Assembly: GCF_004283755.1 (NCBI RefSeq)
Contig: NZ_SHMH01000010.1
Span: 1 to 64,000 of the forward strand
Direction of reading: 5' to 3'
Source of the DNA: Pseudoxanthomonas winnipegensis
Lineage (GTDB): Bacteria; Pseudomonadota; Gammaproteobacteria; Xanthomonadales; Xanthomonadaceae
DNA: 64,000 nucleotides
The stretch's first letter is position 1. Every line of letters begins with the position of its first letter. The position numbers were made by a program, and so were the translations under genes. Below the pieces are notes generated by a model. The model did not search any database and was not told the DNA's origin. It saw nothing but the letters and a program-made list of their open reading frames with translations. Positions 17,036 to 25,375 of this stretch are shown piece after piece.

Positions 17036-17470
17036 TCAGTCCTTCAGCTCGGCGGGCACCTTGCCGCCGTTCTCGGCCAGCTTCTTCATCACCGCCTTGT
17101 GCAGGGCGATGTTCTGCTCGGCGCTGCCGGCCTCGCCGGCGTGGACATTCAGCTCCTCGGCCAGCTCCTTGCGGGCGGTCAGACTGGAATCCAGGTCGAG
17201 CAGCTTGAGCAGGTCGACGATGGAGTGCTGCCAGTCGCTCTTGCCGCCCTTGCGCGCGGCAATGTCGGTCAACACGGCGGCGACATCGACCGGCTCGGCC
17301 GGCGTCGCGGGCGCAGGCGTCCGTGCGGGCGGGGCGATGCCGGCAGTGGCTTCGCTGCCGTCGACGATGACCACTTCGGGCTTGGCCGTGGCGCTCGGCG
17401 TGGCCGCGGTGGTGGCCTGCGGCGAGGCGTGGCCGAAGATCTTGTTGACGATGCTGGAGAAGAGGCCCAT
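17036..17470 (-). CDS. DUF3597 domain protein
   Basis: A 144-residue soluble protein. It opens MGLFSSIVNKIFGHA, has a Pro/Ala-rich linker, and ends in the DUF3597 domain (VDVAAVLTDIAARKGG, then SDWQHSIVDLLKLLDLDSSL and AEELNVHAG). The domain resembles a small helical bundle found in several Proteobacteria, function unknown. It overlaps no neighbour and faces the amidohydrolase. Confidence 0.85.
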   Translation of the reverse strand: MGLFSSIVNKIFGHASPQATTAATPSATAKPEVVIVDGSEATAGIAPPARTPAPATPAEPVDVAAVLTDIAARKGGKSDWQHSIVDLLKLLDLDSSLTARKELAEELNVHAGEAGSAEQNIALHKAVMKKLAENGGKVPAELKD

Positions 17471-17554
17471 CGCGATGTCTCCTTGTATGACGGTGGAACG
17501 GCGAGGCTAGCGACCCGGTCGCTCAGATCGGATGAAGCCGCCGCGTCGGCCGCG

Positions 17555-18709
17555 TTACGGGGCCAGCGAGATCGGCACGAAGGTGGCCTGGCTGAGCACC
17601 GGGGACTGCCATTCCTCCTTGCCGCCATGGCCCGCGTACCAGGTGCTGCCGTCGCGCTTGACCAGGTAGGTGCCGTAATGCAGCGAGAACACCAGGGCGA
17701 TGTCGCGCACGGTCAGGCGCTTGGGCTGCTTCACGTAGCCGGTCTTCTGGCCCAGGCCCAGGGTGCCCCAGTCGGTATTGCCCCAGCCCATCGCGCTGCC
17801 GTCCTTGAACTGGGCGATGGCGTTGTACGTGGACAGCTGCACCGCCTTGGGCCCACGCACGCCGGGCACCGGCAGCGGCTGCACGGAGAAGCGCTCCGGC
17901 GGATCGTCCTGGAGCCCGTCGCCGAGCATGTAATTGCTGCGGCTGCCCCAGGCGACCAGCGTGCCGTCGCGCCGGATGGCCATCGAGGTGTAGGCGCCGG
18001 CGGCGATCGCGACCACCTCGTTCAGGCCATCGACGGCGGCGGGCAGGTCCAGCGCGGGCTCCTGCACCGGCTGCCGGCCCAACTGCCCATAGCGGTTGCC
18101 GCCCCAGGACAGCACCGTGCCGTCGCGGCGCAGCGCCAGCGTGTGCGTCAAGCCCATTGCGACCTGGGTGATGTCGGTGGCGCCGGGTACGCGCACCGGC
18201 GTCAGCGCGGGCGGGCTGGCCTCGCCCCAGCGCTTGTTGGCCAGGCCGTCGCCGATCTTGCCTTCTTCGCGCCGGCCCCAGGCGCGCAGCGTGCCGTCTT
18301 CGAGCAGGGCGATGGCGGTGCCTTCCCGGCCATAGAGGTGGCGCACGGGAGGCAGCGATACTTGGACAACGCCGCTGCCGGTCCCGCCGCCCAGCCCCAC
18401 GCCCGCGCCCCAGGCCAGGACACGGCCGTCCTCGGTCAGCGCATAGCTGTTTTCGCCGCCGCCGGCGATCTCACGGATGCGAGCCGGCAGCGCGATCGCT
18501 GTCGGACGCGCCCAGCGCGTGCTGCCGTACTGCTGCGGGTTCGGCCCCAGCTGCCCGTCCTTGAACTCGCCCCAGCCCACGACCGTACCGTCCTCGCGTA
18601 GCGCGAGCATGGTGCCGTCCGATCCGCTGAGCTGGACGATCCGCGGCTCGGCCGCGGAGGCGGAGAGCAGGGGGAACAACAGCAGGCACAGGACCAGGAG
18701 TGCGCGCAT
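17555..18709 (-). CDS. Secreted RCC1-repeat beta-propeller protein
   Basis: A 384-residue protein with a signal peptide (cleavage near ASAAE). At least six RCC1-type repeats are visible, each with the pattern xLxxDGTVxxWGxxxxGQLG, for example LALREDGTVVGWGEFKDGQL and LALRRDGTVLSWGGNRYGQL. Such seven-bladed propellers mediate protein interaction; in bacteria they are mostly surface or secreted proteins of unknown partner. The start at 18709 is chosen because it opens on the signal peptide; the in-frame upstream part is Arg/Pro-rich. The FMN-reductase gene lies upstream on the same strand. Confidence 0.85.
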   Translation of the reverse strand: MRALLVLCLLLFPLLSASAAEPRIVQLSGSDGTMLALREDGTVVGWGEFKDGQLGPNPQQYGSTRWARPTAIALPARIREIAGGGENSYALTEDGRVLAWGAGVGLGGGTGSGVVQVSLPPVRHLYGREGTAIALLEDGTLRAWGRREEGKIGDGLANKRWGEASPPALTPVRVPGATDITQVAMGLTHTLALRRDGTVLSWGGNRYGQLGRQPVQEPALDLPAAVDGLNEVVAIAAGAYTSMAIRRDGTLVAWGSRSNYMLGDGLQDDPPERFSVQPLPVPGVRGPKAVQLSTYNAIAQFKDGSAMGWGNTDWGTLGLGQKTGYVKQPKRLTVRDIALVFSLHYGTYLVKRDGSTWYAGHGGKEEWQSPVLSQATFVPISLAP

Positions 18710-18770
18710 GGCGGATTCCAGCAGGCAGGACATGCCAGAACACGCAAAACGGGGCGCGCAGGGGACGCGA

Positions 18771-19361
18771 TCAGTACGGCGGCTTGTGTCTGGCGCGCTG
18801 GGTGCGCGCGGCCTCGGCCCACCAGGCCAGATCGTCGGCGAAGCGCGCGAAGCTCTTCTCCAGCGACTTGCCGGCCTCCTCGATCGGCTGGCCGTGCGCA
18901 TCCAGGGTCTTGCCGATCGGACCGACGGTGACGGTGCTGGAGATCACCACCATGCCCATCTCCGTGAGCGTGCCGTGCCAGGCGAAACTGGCGTGCGCGC
19001 CGGACAGGCGGCCGGCCGAATAGCTGACGATGCCGGCCGGGCGCCAGAACCATTCCTCGAGGAAGTGGTCGGTGAGGTTCTTCAGCCCGGGCTGCATGCC
19101 CCAGTTGTACTCGCCGGTGACGAACACGAAACCATCGGCCGTGCGGATCTTCTCGGCCAGCGCCTCCATCGCCGGCGGCGCCTCGCCCTTGGGATATTCC
19201 TTGTACATGCGGTCCAGCATCGGCAGGTCGACCGCCTTGGCGTCGATCAGCTCGGCCTGCGCGCCGCGCGCATTGAGCGTGCGCACCGCGTACTCGGCCA
19301 GGCGGATGCCCATCCGGTCGCTGCGATAGGAACCATAGAACACGAGGATGCGGTCGGACAT
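18771..19361 (-). CDS. NADPH-dependent FMN reductase family protein
   Basis: A 196-residue flavodoxin-like enzyme. ILVFYGSYRSDRMGIRLA is the phosphate-binding loop for FMN, VTGEYNWGMQPGLKNLTDHF the flavin-contacting GEYNxGxxPxLKNxID motif, and the last third carries a conserved PAGIVSYSAGRLSG. Members reduce FMN, quinones or azo dyes with NAD(P)H. Starting ATG at 19361; the in-frame extension to 19430 is not needed. Neighbours suggest no pathway. Confidence 0.88.
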   Translation of the reverse strand: MSDRILVFYGSYRSDRMGIRLAEYAVRTLNARGAQAELIDAKAVDLPMLDRMYKEYPKGEAPPAMEALAEKIRTADGFVFVTGEYNWGMQPGLKNLTDHFLEEWFWRPAGIVSYSAGRLSGAHASFAWHGTLTEMGMVVISSTVTVGPIGKTLDAHGQPIEEAGKSLEKSFARFADDLAWWAEAARTQRARHKPPY

Positions 19362-19485
19362 GGGCGTGGCCTGCTGGCAATGGGGAGAGCGATCATCACC
19401 GCTCACGCGGCGATGTTCCGTGCACGCCATCGCCGGAGGACCGATGGCGCGCCGCGCGCCCGCGCCATCGTCTAGCGCTGGCGGC

Positions 19486-21102
19486 CTACTTGCCCGGCCG
19501 GGCCACCGCGTACATTTCCCTGGCGATCTGCTTGAGCAGGGCGTTGTTGTCCTCGCCCTCCTTGTACAGGTCGAAGTGGGTGCGGCCGTCCAGGAAACGG
19601 AAGTCGCTCCTGGCGTGCAGGCCGTCGAGCACGGCCTGGAACTTGTGCGCCGCGCCGTCCAGATAGAACGTGTCGGCGGTACCGACGATCACGTGGATCT
19701 TGCCGTCCAGGTCGGGCCTCAGTTGCGGCCACTGCGCGGCCACGCGGGCGGCGATGTCGTAATGCGCTTTCCAGTAGGCCACGACCTTTGGGTCGACCTG
19801 GCCGGTGTCGCGGTCGAACATCGGCATCGGTGCGCCGTCGACGCCGCGCGGCGAGAACACCCATTCGAACGAGGCCATCTGCCCGCCATAAGGACCCAGC
19901 ACGCGCTCGAGCTTGATGAAGGTCTCCGCGGTGGCGATGACCTTGCCCGCATCGCGCACCAGCGGCACGGCGCTGCCGTCGGGCCGGCGGTACATGTTGG
20001 CGTTCGGCGCGTAGAGATCCACGCCGGTGAAGTCGTGGAAGTCGCTCGGATCCGGCGAGGTCGACCAGGTGCCGCCGAACAGCTTCGGATAACGCGTCTG
20101 CAGCCACAGCGTGGCCCAGCCACCGGACGAGTGCCCGGTGAGGAAGCGGCCGGAGGGCTTGGCGTCCATGCGGTACTGTTTTTCCAGCGCCGGGATGAGT
20201 TCCTCGGTCAGCGCCGTGCCCCACGGGCCGTTGTTGACCGAGTCGGCGAACTCATGCGTGCCGGTCGGCGTGGCCTGATCCAGGAACACCCAGATCATCG
20301 CCGGCATCTGCTGGCGCGCCATCGCGTCCCAGGTGGTCACGATGCTGCCGGCGAAGCTGTCGTAGTCGCCGGTGAAGCCATGGGTCACATACACGGTGGG
20401 ATAGCGCGTGGCCGCCTTGGCGTCGTAGCCGGGCGGCACCAGCACGCGAGCGCGCAGCTGGATGTCGCGGCCCCAGAAGGCACTCAGCGCAGGGCTGGTC
20501 ATCGAAGCGTCGAAGCTGTGCGCCTTGGCCTGCGGCAGCGCGGCGCGTACCGCCTCGGGAGCGCGCGGCGACAGCGCCCACGGGTCGGACTTGGTCGGCA
20601 GCGTCTGTGCCAGCGACAGACTCGGCAGCGGCTTGCCCTTGTCCAGCGTCACCGGCGTGACGGCGCTGACCAGGTCGCCGCCGTTGCGGCCGGTGTAGTT
20701 GTAGCTGTGGTCGACATCCAGCACGGCCTGCACCAGGTAGTCGCCATCGGCCAGCGTGGAGAACGGCGCCGGGAACGCGATCTGGTCCAGGTCCACCTGC
20801 ACGCTTGCGCCCCCTTCCAGATGCGTCACCTCCTGCGCGGCGATGGACACCGACTTGGGCGAGAACGGGCTGGTGTCGATCGAGGTGACCTGCCCGTCCT
20901 TGGCCGCTGCTTGCGCCGCCTTGGCCTCGGTGGCGAACACCAGCAGCCGCCCGGAGGTCGGCGCGGCACCGGCCGGCAGCGTCACCTGGACGAAGCGATG
21001 CGGCGCGGGCGTCGTTGCCGATGCAGCCTGCGCCTGCAGGGACGGCCCATAGACACTGAAGGCCAGCGCCAGCGCGGTGGCGGTTACAAGACGATGCAGC
21101 AT
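19486..21102 (-). CDS. Secreted alpha/beta-hydrolase esterase, copy A of a tandem duplicate
   Basis: A 538-residue exported protein (signal peptide ending near LQAQA). A beta-rich N-terminal domain of about 200 residues precedes an esterase-D/Fes-like alpha/beta hydrolase domain with nucleophile elbow GHSSGG (323-328), acid VIVGTADTFYLDG and His in GRTHFDLY. Copy B at 21282-22895 matches it through almost the whole length and beyond the stop codon. Between them lies the relic of an acylase 3' end, so A arose by tandem duplication of B plus that end. The substrate is unknown. Members act on siderophore, feruloyl or tannin-type esters. Confidence 0.88.
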   Translation of the reverse strand: MLHRLVTATALALAFSVYGPSLQAQAASATTPAPHRFVQVTLPAGAAPTSGRLLVFATEAKAAQAAAKDGQVTSIDTSPFSPKSVSIAAQEVTHLEGGASVQVDLDQIAFPAPFSTLADGDYLVQAVLDVDHSYNYTGRNGGDLVSAVTPVTLDKGKPLPSLSLAQTLPTKSDPWALSPRAPEAVRAALPQAKAHSFDASMTSPALSAFWGRDIQLRARVLVPPGYDAKAATRYPTVYVTHGFTGDYDSFAGSIVTTWDAMARQQMPAMIWVFLDQATPTGTHEFADSVNNGPWGTALTEELIPALEKQYRMDAKPSGRFLTGHSSGGWATLWLQTRYPKLFGGTWSTSPDPSDFHDFTGVDLYAPNANMYRRPDGSAVPLVRDAGKVIATAETFIKLERVLGPYGGQMASFEWVFSPRGVDGAPMPMFDRDTGQVDPKVVAYWKAHYDIAARVAAQWPQLRPDLDGKIHVIVGTADTFYLDGAAHKFQAVLDGLHARSDFRFLDGRTHFDLYKEGEDNNALLKQIAREMYAVARPGK

Positions 21103-21164
21103 GGAAGCCCCCAGGTTGGATGACGCGTGCTCGAGATGCGCAGTGTAGGTGTTTCGTCCATCGC

Positions 21165-21263
21165 TCAGCCCTGCGCCATCTCGGGACGAACGCGACGTTC
21201 GGCGTGCGCGGCCATGTCGGCCCCGATGCACCACACCGGCCGCAGCCGGCCGGTGGCGTGCCA
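21165..21263 (-). pseudogene. Relic of the 3' end of the acylase gene at the duplication junction
   Basis: On the minus strand this stretch reads TGRLRPVWCIGADMAAHAER and then RVRPEMAQG before TGA. The functional acylase ends TGRLRPVWFTEADVAAHAER then RYRPEVPQG and TGA. The DNA similarity continues over the stop codon into the following spacer (about 21139-21262 against 22938-23060). Only the last 30 or so codons are present, with no start, so it is a non-functional scar between esterases A and B. Confidence 0.88.
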
Positions 21264-21281
21264 TCGTCGCGCGCTGGCGGC

Positions 21282-22895
21282 CTACTGGCCCGGCCGGGCC
21301 ACCGCGTACATTTCCCGGGTCATCTGCTTGAGCAGGGCGTCCTCGTCGTCGCCGTCCTGGTACAGGTCGAAGTGGGTGCGGCCTTCGCGGAAACGGACAT
21401 CGCTCTTGGCGTGCAGGCGATCCAGCACCGCCTTGAGCCTGCGTGTCGGGCCGTCCAGGTAGAACGTGTCGGCGGTGCCGACGATCACGTGGATCTTGCC
21501 GTCCAGGTCGGGCGCCAGCTGCGGCCACTGCGCGGCCAGGCGCGCGGCGATGTCGTAGTGCGCCGTCCAGTACGCGGCGACCTTGGGATCGACCTGGCCG
21601 GTGTCGCGGTCGAACAGCGGCATCGGCGCGCCATCGACGCCACGCGGGGAGAACACCGATTCGTACGAGGCCAGCTGCCCGCCGTAGGGTCCCAGCACGC
21701 GCTCGATCTTGATCAGGTCCTCGGCCGTCGCCACGACCTTGCCTGCCTCGCGCGCCATCGGGGCCTCGCTGCCGTCGGGCAGGCGATACATGTTGGCGTT
21801 CGGGGCGTAGAGATCCACGCCAGTGAAGTCATGGAAGTCGGTGGGGTCCGGCGAGGTCGACCAGGTGCCGCCGAACAGCTTCGGGTAGCGGGTCTGCAGC
21901 CACAGCGTGGCCCAGCCGCCGGACGAGTGCCCGGTGAGGAAGCGGCCGGAGGGCTTGCCGTCCATGCGGTACTGTCTTTCCAGGGCCGGGATGAGCTCCT
22001 CGGTCAGCGCCGTGCCCCATGGACCGTTGTTGACCGAGTCGGCGAACTCATGCGTGCCGCTGGGAACGGCCTCCTCCAGATAGACCCAGATCATCGCCGG
22101 CATCTGCTGGCGCGCCATCGCGTCCCAGGTGGTCACGATGCTGTCGGCGAAGGCATCGTAGTTGCCGGTGAAGCCGTGGGTCACATACACGGTGGGATAG
22201 CGCGTGGCGGCCTTGGCGTCGTAGCCGGGCGGTACCAGCACGCGGGCACGCAGCCGGATGTCGCGGCCCCAGAACGCGCTCAGCACCGGGCTGGTCATCG
22301 AGGCGTCGAAGCTGTGCGCCTTGGCCTGCGGCAGCGCGGCGCGCGCGGCCTCGGGCAGGCGCGGCGACAGTGCCCAGGGGTCGGAGGTGTGCGGCACCGT
22401 CTGCGCCAGCGACAGGATGGGCAAGGGCTTGCCTTGGGTCAGGTTCACCGCAGTGACCGCGCTGACCAGGTCGCCGCCGCTGCGGCCGGTGTAGTTGTAG
22501 CTGTGGTCGACATCCAGCACGGCCTGCACCAGGTAGTCGCCGGACAGCGTGGAGAACGGCGCCGGGAAGGCGATCTGGTCCAGATCCATGTCCACGCTGC
22601 CGCCGCCTTCCAGGTGCGTCACTTCCTGCGCGGCGATGAACACCGAATGCGGCGCGGACGGATTGCCGTCGACCGCGGTGATCTGGCCGTTCCTGGACGC
22701 GGCCCGCACTGAGGCGGGGTCGCTGGCGAACACCAGCAGCCGGCCCGAGGTCGGCGCCGCGCCGGCCGGCAGGGTGATGTGGACGAAGCGGTGCGGTGCC
22801 GGCGTGTCCGCCGACGCATCGCGCGCCTGAGTGACGGGCGCACAGGCACTGAAAGCCAGCGCCAGCGAGCCGGCGACTGCAAGACGGTGCAGCAT
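21282..22895 (-). CDS. Secreted alpha/beta-hydrolase esterase, copy B of a tandem duplicate
   Basis: A 537-residue paralogue of the adjacent esterase A with the same beta-rich N-terminal domain and hydrolase domain: GHSSGG nucleophile elbow, TADTFYLDG acid region and GRTHFDLY His. The N-terminus differs: LAFSACAP has a Cys where copy A has Val-Tyr, which could make a weak lipobox, so B may be lipid-anchored and A free. It follows the acylase by 68 bases on the same strand, so it is probably co-transcribed with it. Catalytic residues look intact in both copies. Confidence 0.88.
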   Translation of the reverse strand: MLHRLAVAGSLALAFSACAPVTQARDASADTPAPHRFVHITLPAGAAPTSGRLLVFASDPASVRAASRNGQITAVDGNPSAPHSVFIAAQEVTHLEGGGSVDMDLDQIAFPAPFSTLSGDYLVQAVLDVDHSYNYTGRSGGDLVSAVTAVNLTQGKPLPILSLAQTVPHTSDPWALSPRLPEAARAALPQAKAHSFDASMTSPVLSAFWGRDIRLRARVLVPPGYDAKAATRYPTVYVTHGFTGNYDAFADSIVTTWDAMARQQMPAMIWVYLEEAVPSGTHEFADSVNNGPWGTALTEELIPALERQYRMDGKPSGRFLTGHSSGGWATLWLQTRYPKLFGGTWSTSPDPTDFHDFTGVDLYAPNANMYRLPDGSEAPMAREAGKVVATAEDLIKIERVLGPYGGQLASYESVFSPRGVDGAPMPLFDRDTGQVDPKVAAYWTAHYDIAARLAAQWPQLAPDLDGKIHVIVGTADTFYLDGPTRRLKAVLDRLHAKSDVRFREGRTHFDLYQDGDDEDALLKQMTREMYAVARPGQ

Positions 22896-22963
22896 GAGAA
22901 TCCCCCTGGGATTGAAGGTTGCGAGCTTTCCAACGAACGCAGTGCAGGCGTGCCGCGCGCAGC

Positions 22964-25198
22964 TCAGCCCTGCGGCACCTCGGGACGATAACGGCGTTCG
23001 GCATGCGCGGCGACATCGGCCTCGGTGAACCACACCGGCCGCAGCCGGCCGGTGGTATGCAGCGGGGCCTGGTCGGCGAAGTGAGGCGAGGCCGGATCGC
23101 CGCTTTCCCCGCCCACGCTCACCGCCCAGGCCTGCGGCCCGTCGGCGCCGAAGGCCACCACCGCCACGAAGCTGTTGCCCGAGGTGGTGTAGCGCAGGCG
23201 CGTGCCGGGATAGGTGCGCGACTCGGCGCTGGCCAGCGAACCCCAGCGCGAGGTCGTGAACGGCACCGGCAGGCTCGGCTTGGCATCGTCGAAGGTCTGC
23301 ACGATGGCGCCATCGTTGCGCTGGTAACGGTTGATCTCGCCCCATGGCACCTGCCAGCGGCCGAAGTCGCGCTGCAGCTGGTCGACCACGGCCTGCAGCA
23401 CCGCCAGGCGCTGTTCGGGCGTGGCCAGGGTGGCCATCGCATCGACGCCGCCGCGATCGCGTTCGCGCGCCAGCGGGGTGATCTCCTTGAGCAGCGCATC
23501 GGCCCAGGTCACCGCCAGCGTGGTCGGCACCGAGTCCAGGCCCCAGCGGCGATCCCAGCCGGCCAGCGCGGCCATGGGGCCGGCGAGCGCGGCCTTGCGC
23601 GCATCGCCGTCGGGCAGGCCGGAGTAGTCGTGCCGCAGCAGCGGCAGCAGTGTGTCGAAGGCGGGCAGCCACGGGTCGTAGGCCGCCTCGATCAGCTGCC
23701 GCGGGGTGAAGGTCGGCCGTGCGCTCAGCACGGCGATGGCATGCGGCGCGCGCGCGTTCTCGCCGGCCTGGTCCATGTAGCGCGGGAAATCGTTGGCGTT
23801 GGGGCTGTCGGCGCCGGCCGCGCTCCACGGCCAGTTGTTGGCGTTGAAGACCCAGCCGTTGCGCGGGTTGACCACCTGCGGCAGCGTGTCCAGCGCATGC
23901 AGCCCGTCCCAGGCGGTGGCCGGGTCGCTGCCGTCCACGGGCTTGCGGTAGTCCACGTGCGCATGGCGGATCGGCACGAACTGCGGATGCAGATAGGCGG
24001 TGGTGCCATCGGCATCGGCATAGAGCGTGTCGTTGGACGAGTTGGCCTGCAGCGCGGCCACCTTCATGAAGTCGGCGAAGCCGCCGGCCTTGGTGCGCAG
24101 GAACGACTGCTGCAGCGCCGCCACCGGCCGGTCCATCATGGCGAAAGCCACCCAGTGCGTGGCGTCCTGCGCGCGCACGATCGGCCCGTGGTGCGTGGCC
24201 CAGACGGTGAAGCTGCGCTGCGCTTGGCCGCCCGCCGCGGTGCGGTAGGACAGGGTGACCTGGCGCTGCTGCAGCGGTCGCAGCGTCTGGCCATCCCGGT
24301 AGCAGGGGCTGCCGTCGGCGCAGGGCGCCAGCGTCTCGACGAACTCGTCGACGTTGTCCACGCCGCTGCTGGTGTGCATCCAGCCGGCATGACGGTTGAA
24401 GCCCTGGTAGACGAAGAACTGCCCCCAGGTCACCGCGCCATAGGCGTTCAGCCCCTCGTCGCTACGCATCTGCAGCTCGGAGCGGAAGAAGTAGCTGGTG
24501 TGCGGATTGATCAGCAGCAGCGCGCGCCCGTCGGCGCTGTGCGAGGGCGCGATGGCGATGCCGTTGGAGCCGCTGGGCAGGCGCAGCTGCGGCTCGCGTT
24601 CCAGCAGCGTCATCGCCACCGGCTTGCGCTCGTGGAAGGCCTGCAGCTGGCTCAGCGCGATCCGCTCGATGTCGCCGCCGATGCTGCCTTCGCTGAAGCT
24701 CAGCGCCATCCACGGCTCGAAGTGGGTCAGCAGCCGCGGCTTCACCTGCGGGTGCGCGGCCAGATAGGCGTTGAGCCCGTCGGCCCAGGCCTGCATCAGC
24801 GTCTGCAGCCAGGCCGGGCTGGCCTGGTAGTCGGCCTGCAGTCGCGCCGGATCGTAGTAGAGCCGCTGGCGCAGGTCCTGCCACAGCAGCGTCTCGCCTT
24901 CGACCTCGGCCAGCCGGCCCAGGTTGACCAGGTAGTTGGTCTCGATGCGGTTGAAGTCGTCCTCGGCCTGCGCGTAGATCATGCCGAACACCGCGTCGGC
25001 ATCGGTCTTGCCGTGCACGTGGGCGATGCCCCAGGTGTCGCGGGTGATCTCCACCTGCGCGGCGTGCTGCTGCCAGCGGGCGCGTTCGCCGGCATCGGGC
25101 GCGGCCAGGGCGGTGGACGCCGCCAGCCCTGAAGCGAGCAGGCTGGCGGTGAGGACGAGGGCGTATCGGGGCCTGCGGATCGAGCGGGGTAAGGGCAT
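22964..25198 (-). CDS. Penicillin/AHL acylase family Ntn-hydrolase
   Basis: A 744-residue exported preprotein (signal peptide ending near ALAAP). The N-terminal alpha-chain region has VEITRDTWGIAHVHGKTDAD and FGMIYAQAEDDFNRIETNYL, typical of the family. The self-processing nucleophile is expected in PSGSNGIAIAPS, where Ser of SNG becomes the beta-chain N-terminus, followed by ALLLINPHTSYFF. GSNxIA-type starts are seen in acyl-homoserine-lactone and aculeacin acylases, so it may cleave long acyl chains from lactones or lipopeptides. The substrate is inferred only. The downstream esterase and relic show the locus has been duplicated in part. Confidence 0.88.
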   Translation of the reverse strand: MPLPRSIRRPRYALVLTASLLASGLAASTALAAPDAGERARWQQHAAQVEITRDTWGIAHVHGKTDADAVFGMIYAQAEDDFNRIETNYLVNLGRLAEVEGETLLWQDLRQRLYYDPARLQADYQASPAWLQTLMQAWADGLNAYLAAHPQVKPRLLTHFEPWMALSFSEGSIGGDIERIALSQLQAFHERKPVAMTLLEREPQLRLPSGSNGIAIAPSHSADGRALLLINPHTSYFFRSELQMRSDEGLNAYGAVTWGQFFVYQGFNRHAGWMHTSSGVDNVDEFVETLAPCADGSPCYRDGQTLRPLQQRQVTLSYRTAAGGQAQRSFTVWATHHGPIVRAQDATHWVAFAMMDRPVAALQQSFLRTKAGGFADFMKVAALQANSSNDTLYADADGTTAYLHPQFVPIRHAHVDYRKPVDGSDPATAWDGLHALDTLPQVVNPRNGWVFNANNWPWSAAGADSPNANDFPRYMDQAGENARAPHAIAVLSARPTFTPRQLIEAAYDPWLPAFDTLLPLLRHDYSGLPDGDARKAALAGPMAALAGWDRRWGLDSVPTTLAVTWADALLKEITPLARERDRGGVDAMATLATPEQRLAVLQAVVDQLQRDFGRWQVPWGEINRYQRNDGAIVQTFDDAKPSLPVPFTTSRWGSLASAESRTYPGTRLRYTTSGNSFVAVVAFGADGPQAWAVSVGGESGDPASPHFADQAPLHTTGRLRPVWFTEADVAAHAERRYRPEVPQG

Positions 25199-25288
25199 GG
25201 CGGCGGCGTGGTGGGGTGGCCCCGCATCCTAGCGCTCCCACCCCGCCCCGCGCCGCCGCAAACCTTGCGCCACGGACAAACTCCCTAT

Positions 25289-25320
25289 CGTCGTTCCCGC
25301 GAACGCGGGAACCCATGGAC
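25289..25320. repeat. REP-like palindrome, single half
   Basis: CGTCGTTCCCGCGAACGCGG followed by GAACCCATGG: one half of the dispersed repeat with no facing partner. It lies in the 177-base gap between the convergent-side ends of the acylase promoter and the GH16 gene. Confidence 0.75.
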
Positions 25321-25375
25321 GTTTACCGGAAGAGCCAGGACACAGGCCGCCGCCAAGAACGACAGCTGGGCCCCC

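Noticed and set aside
19486..21528. A 680-codon frame that seems to fuse esterase A with an N-terminal extension
   Set aside because: The extension is frame-shifted sequence of copy B's 3' end and the acylase relic; the signal peptide of A begins at 21102.
21282..23828. An 848-codon frame that seems to fuse esterase B with part of the acylase
   Set aside because: The upstream part overlaps the real acylase in another frame; the signal peptide starts at 22895.
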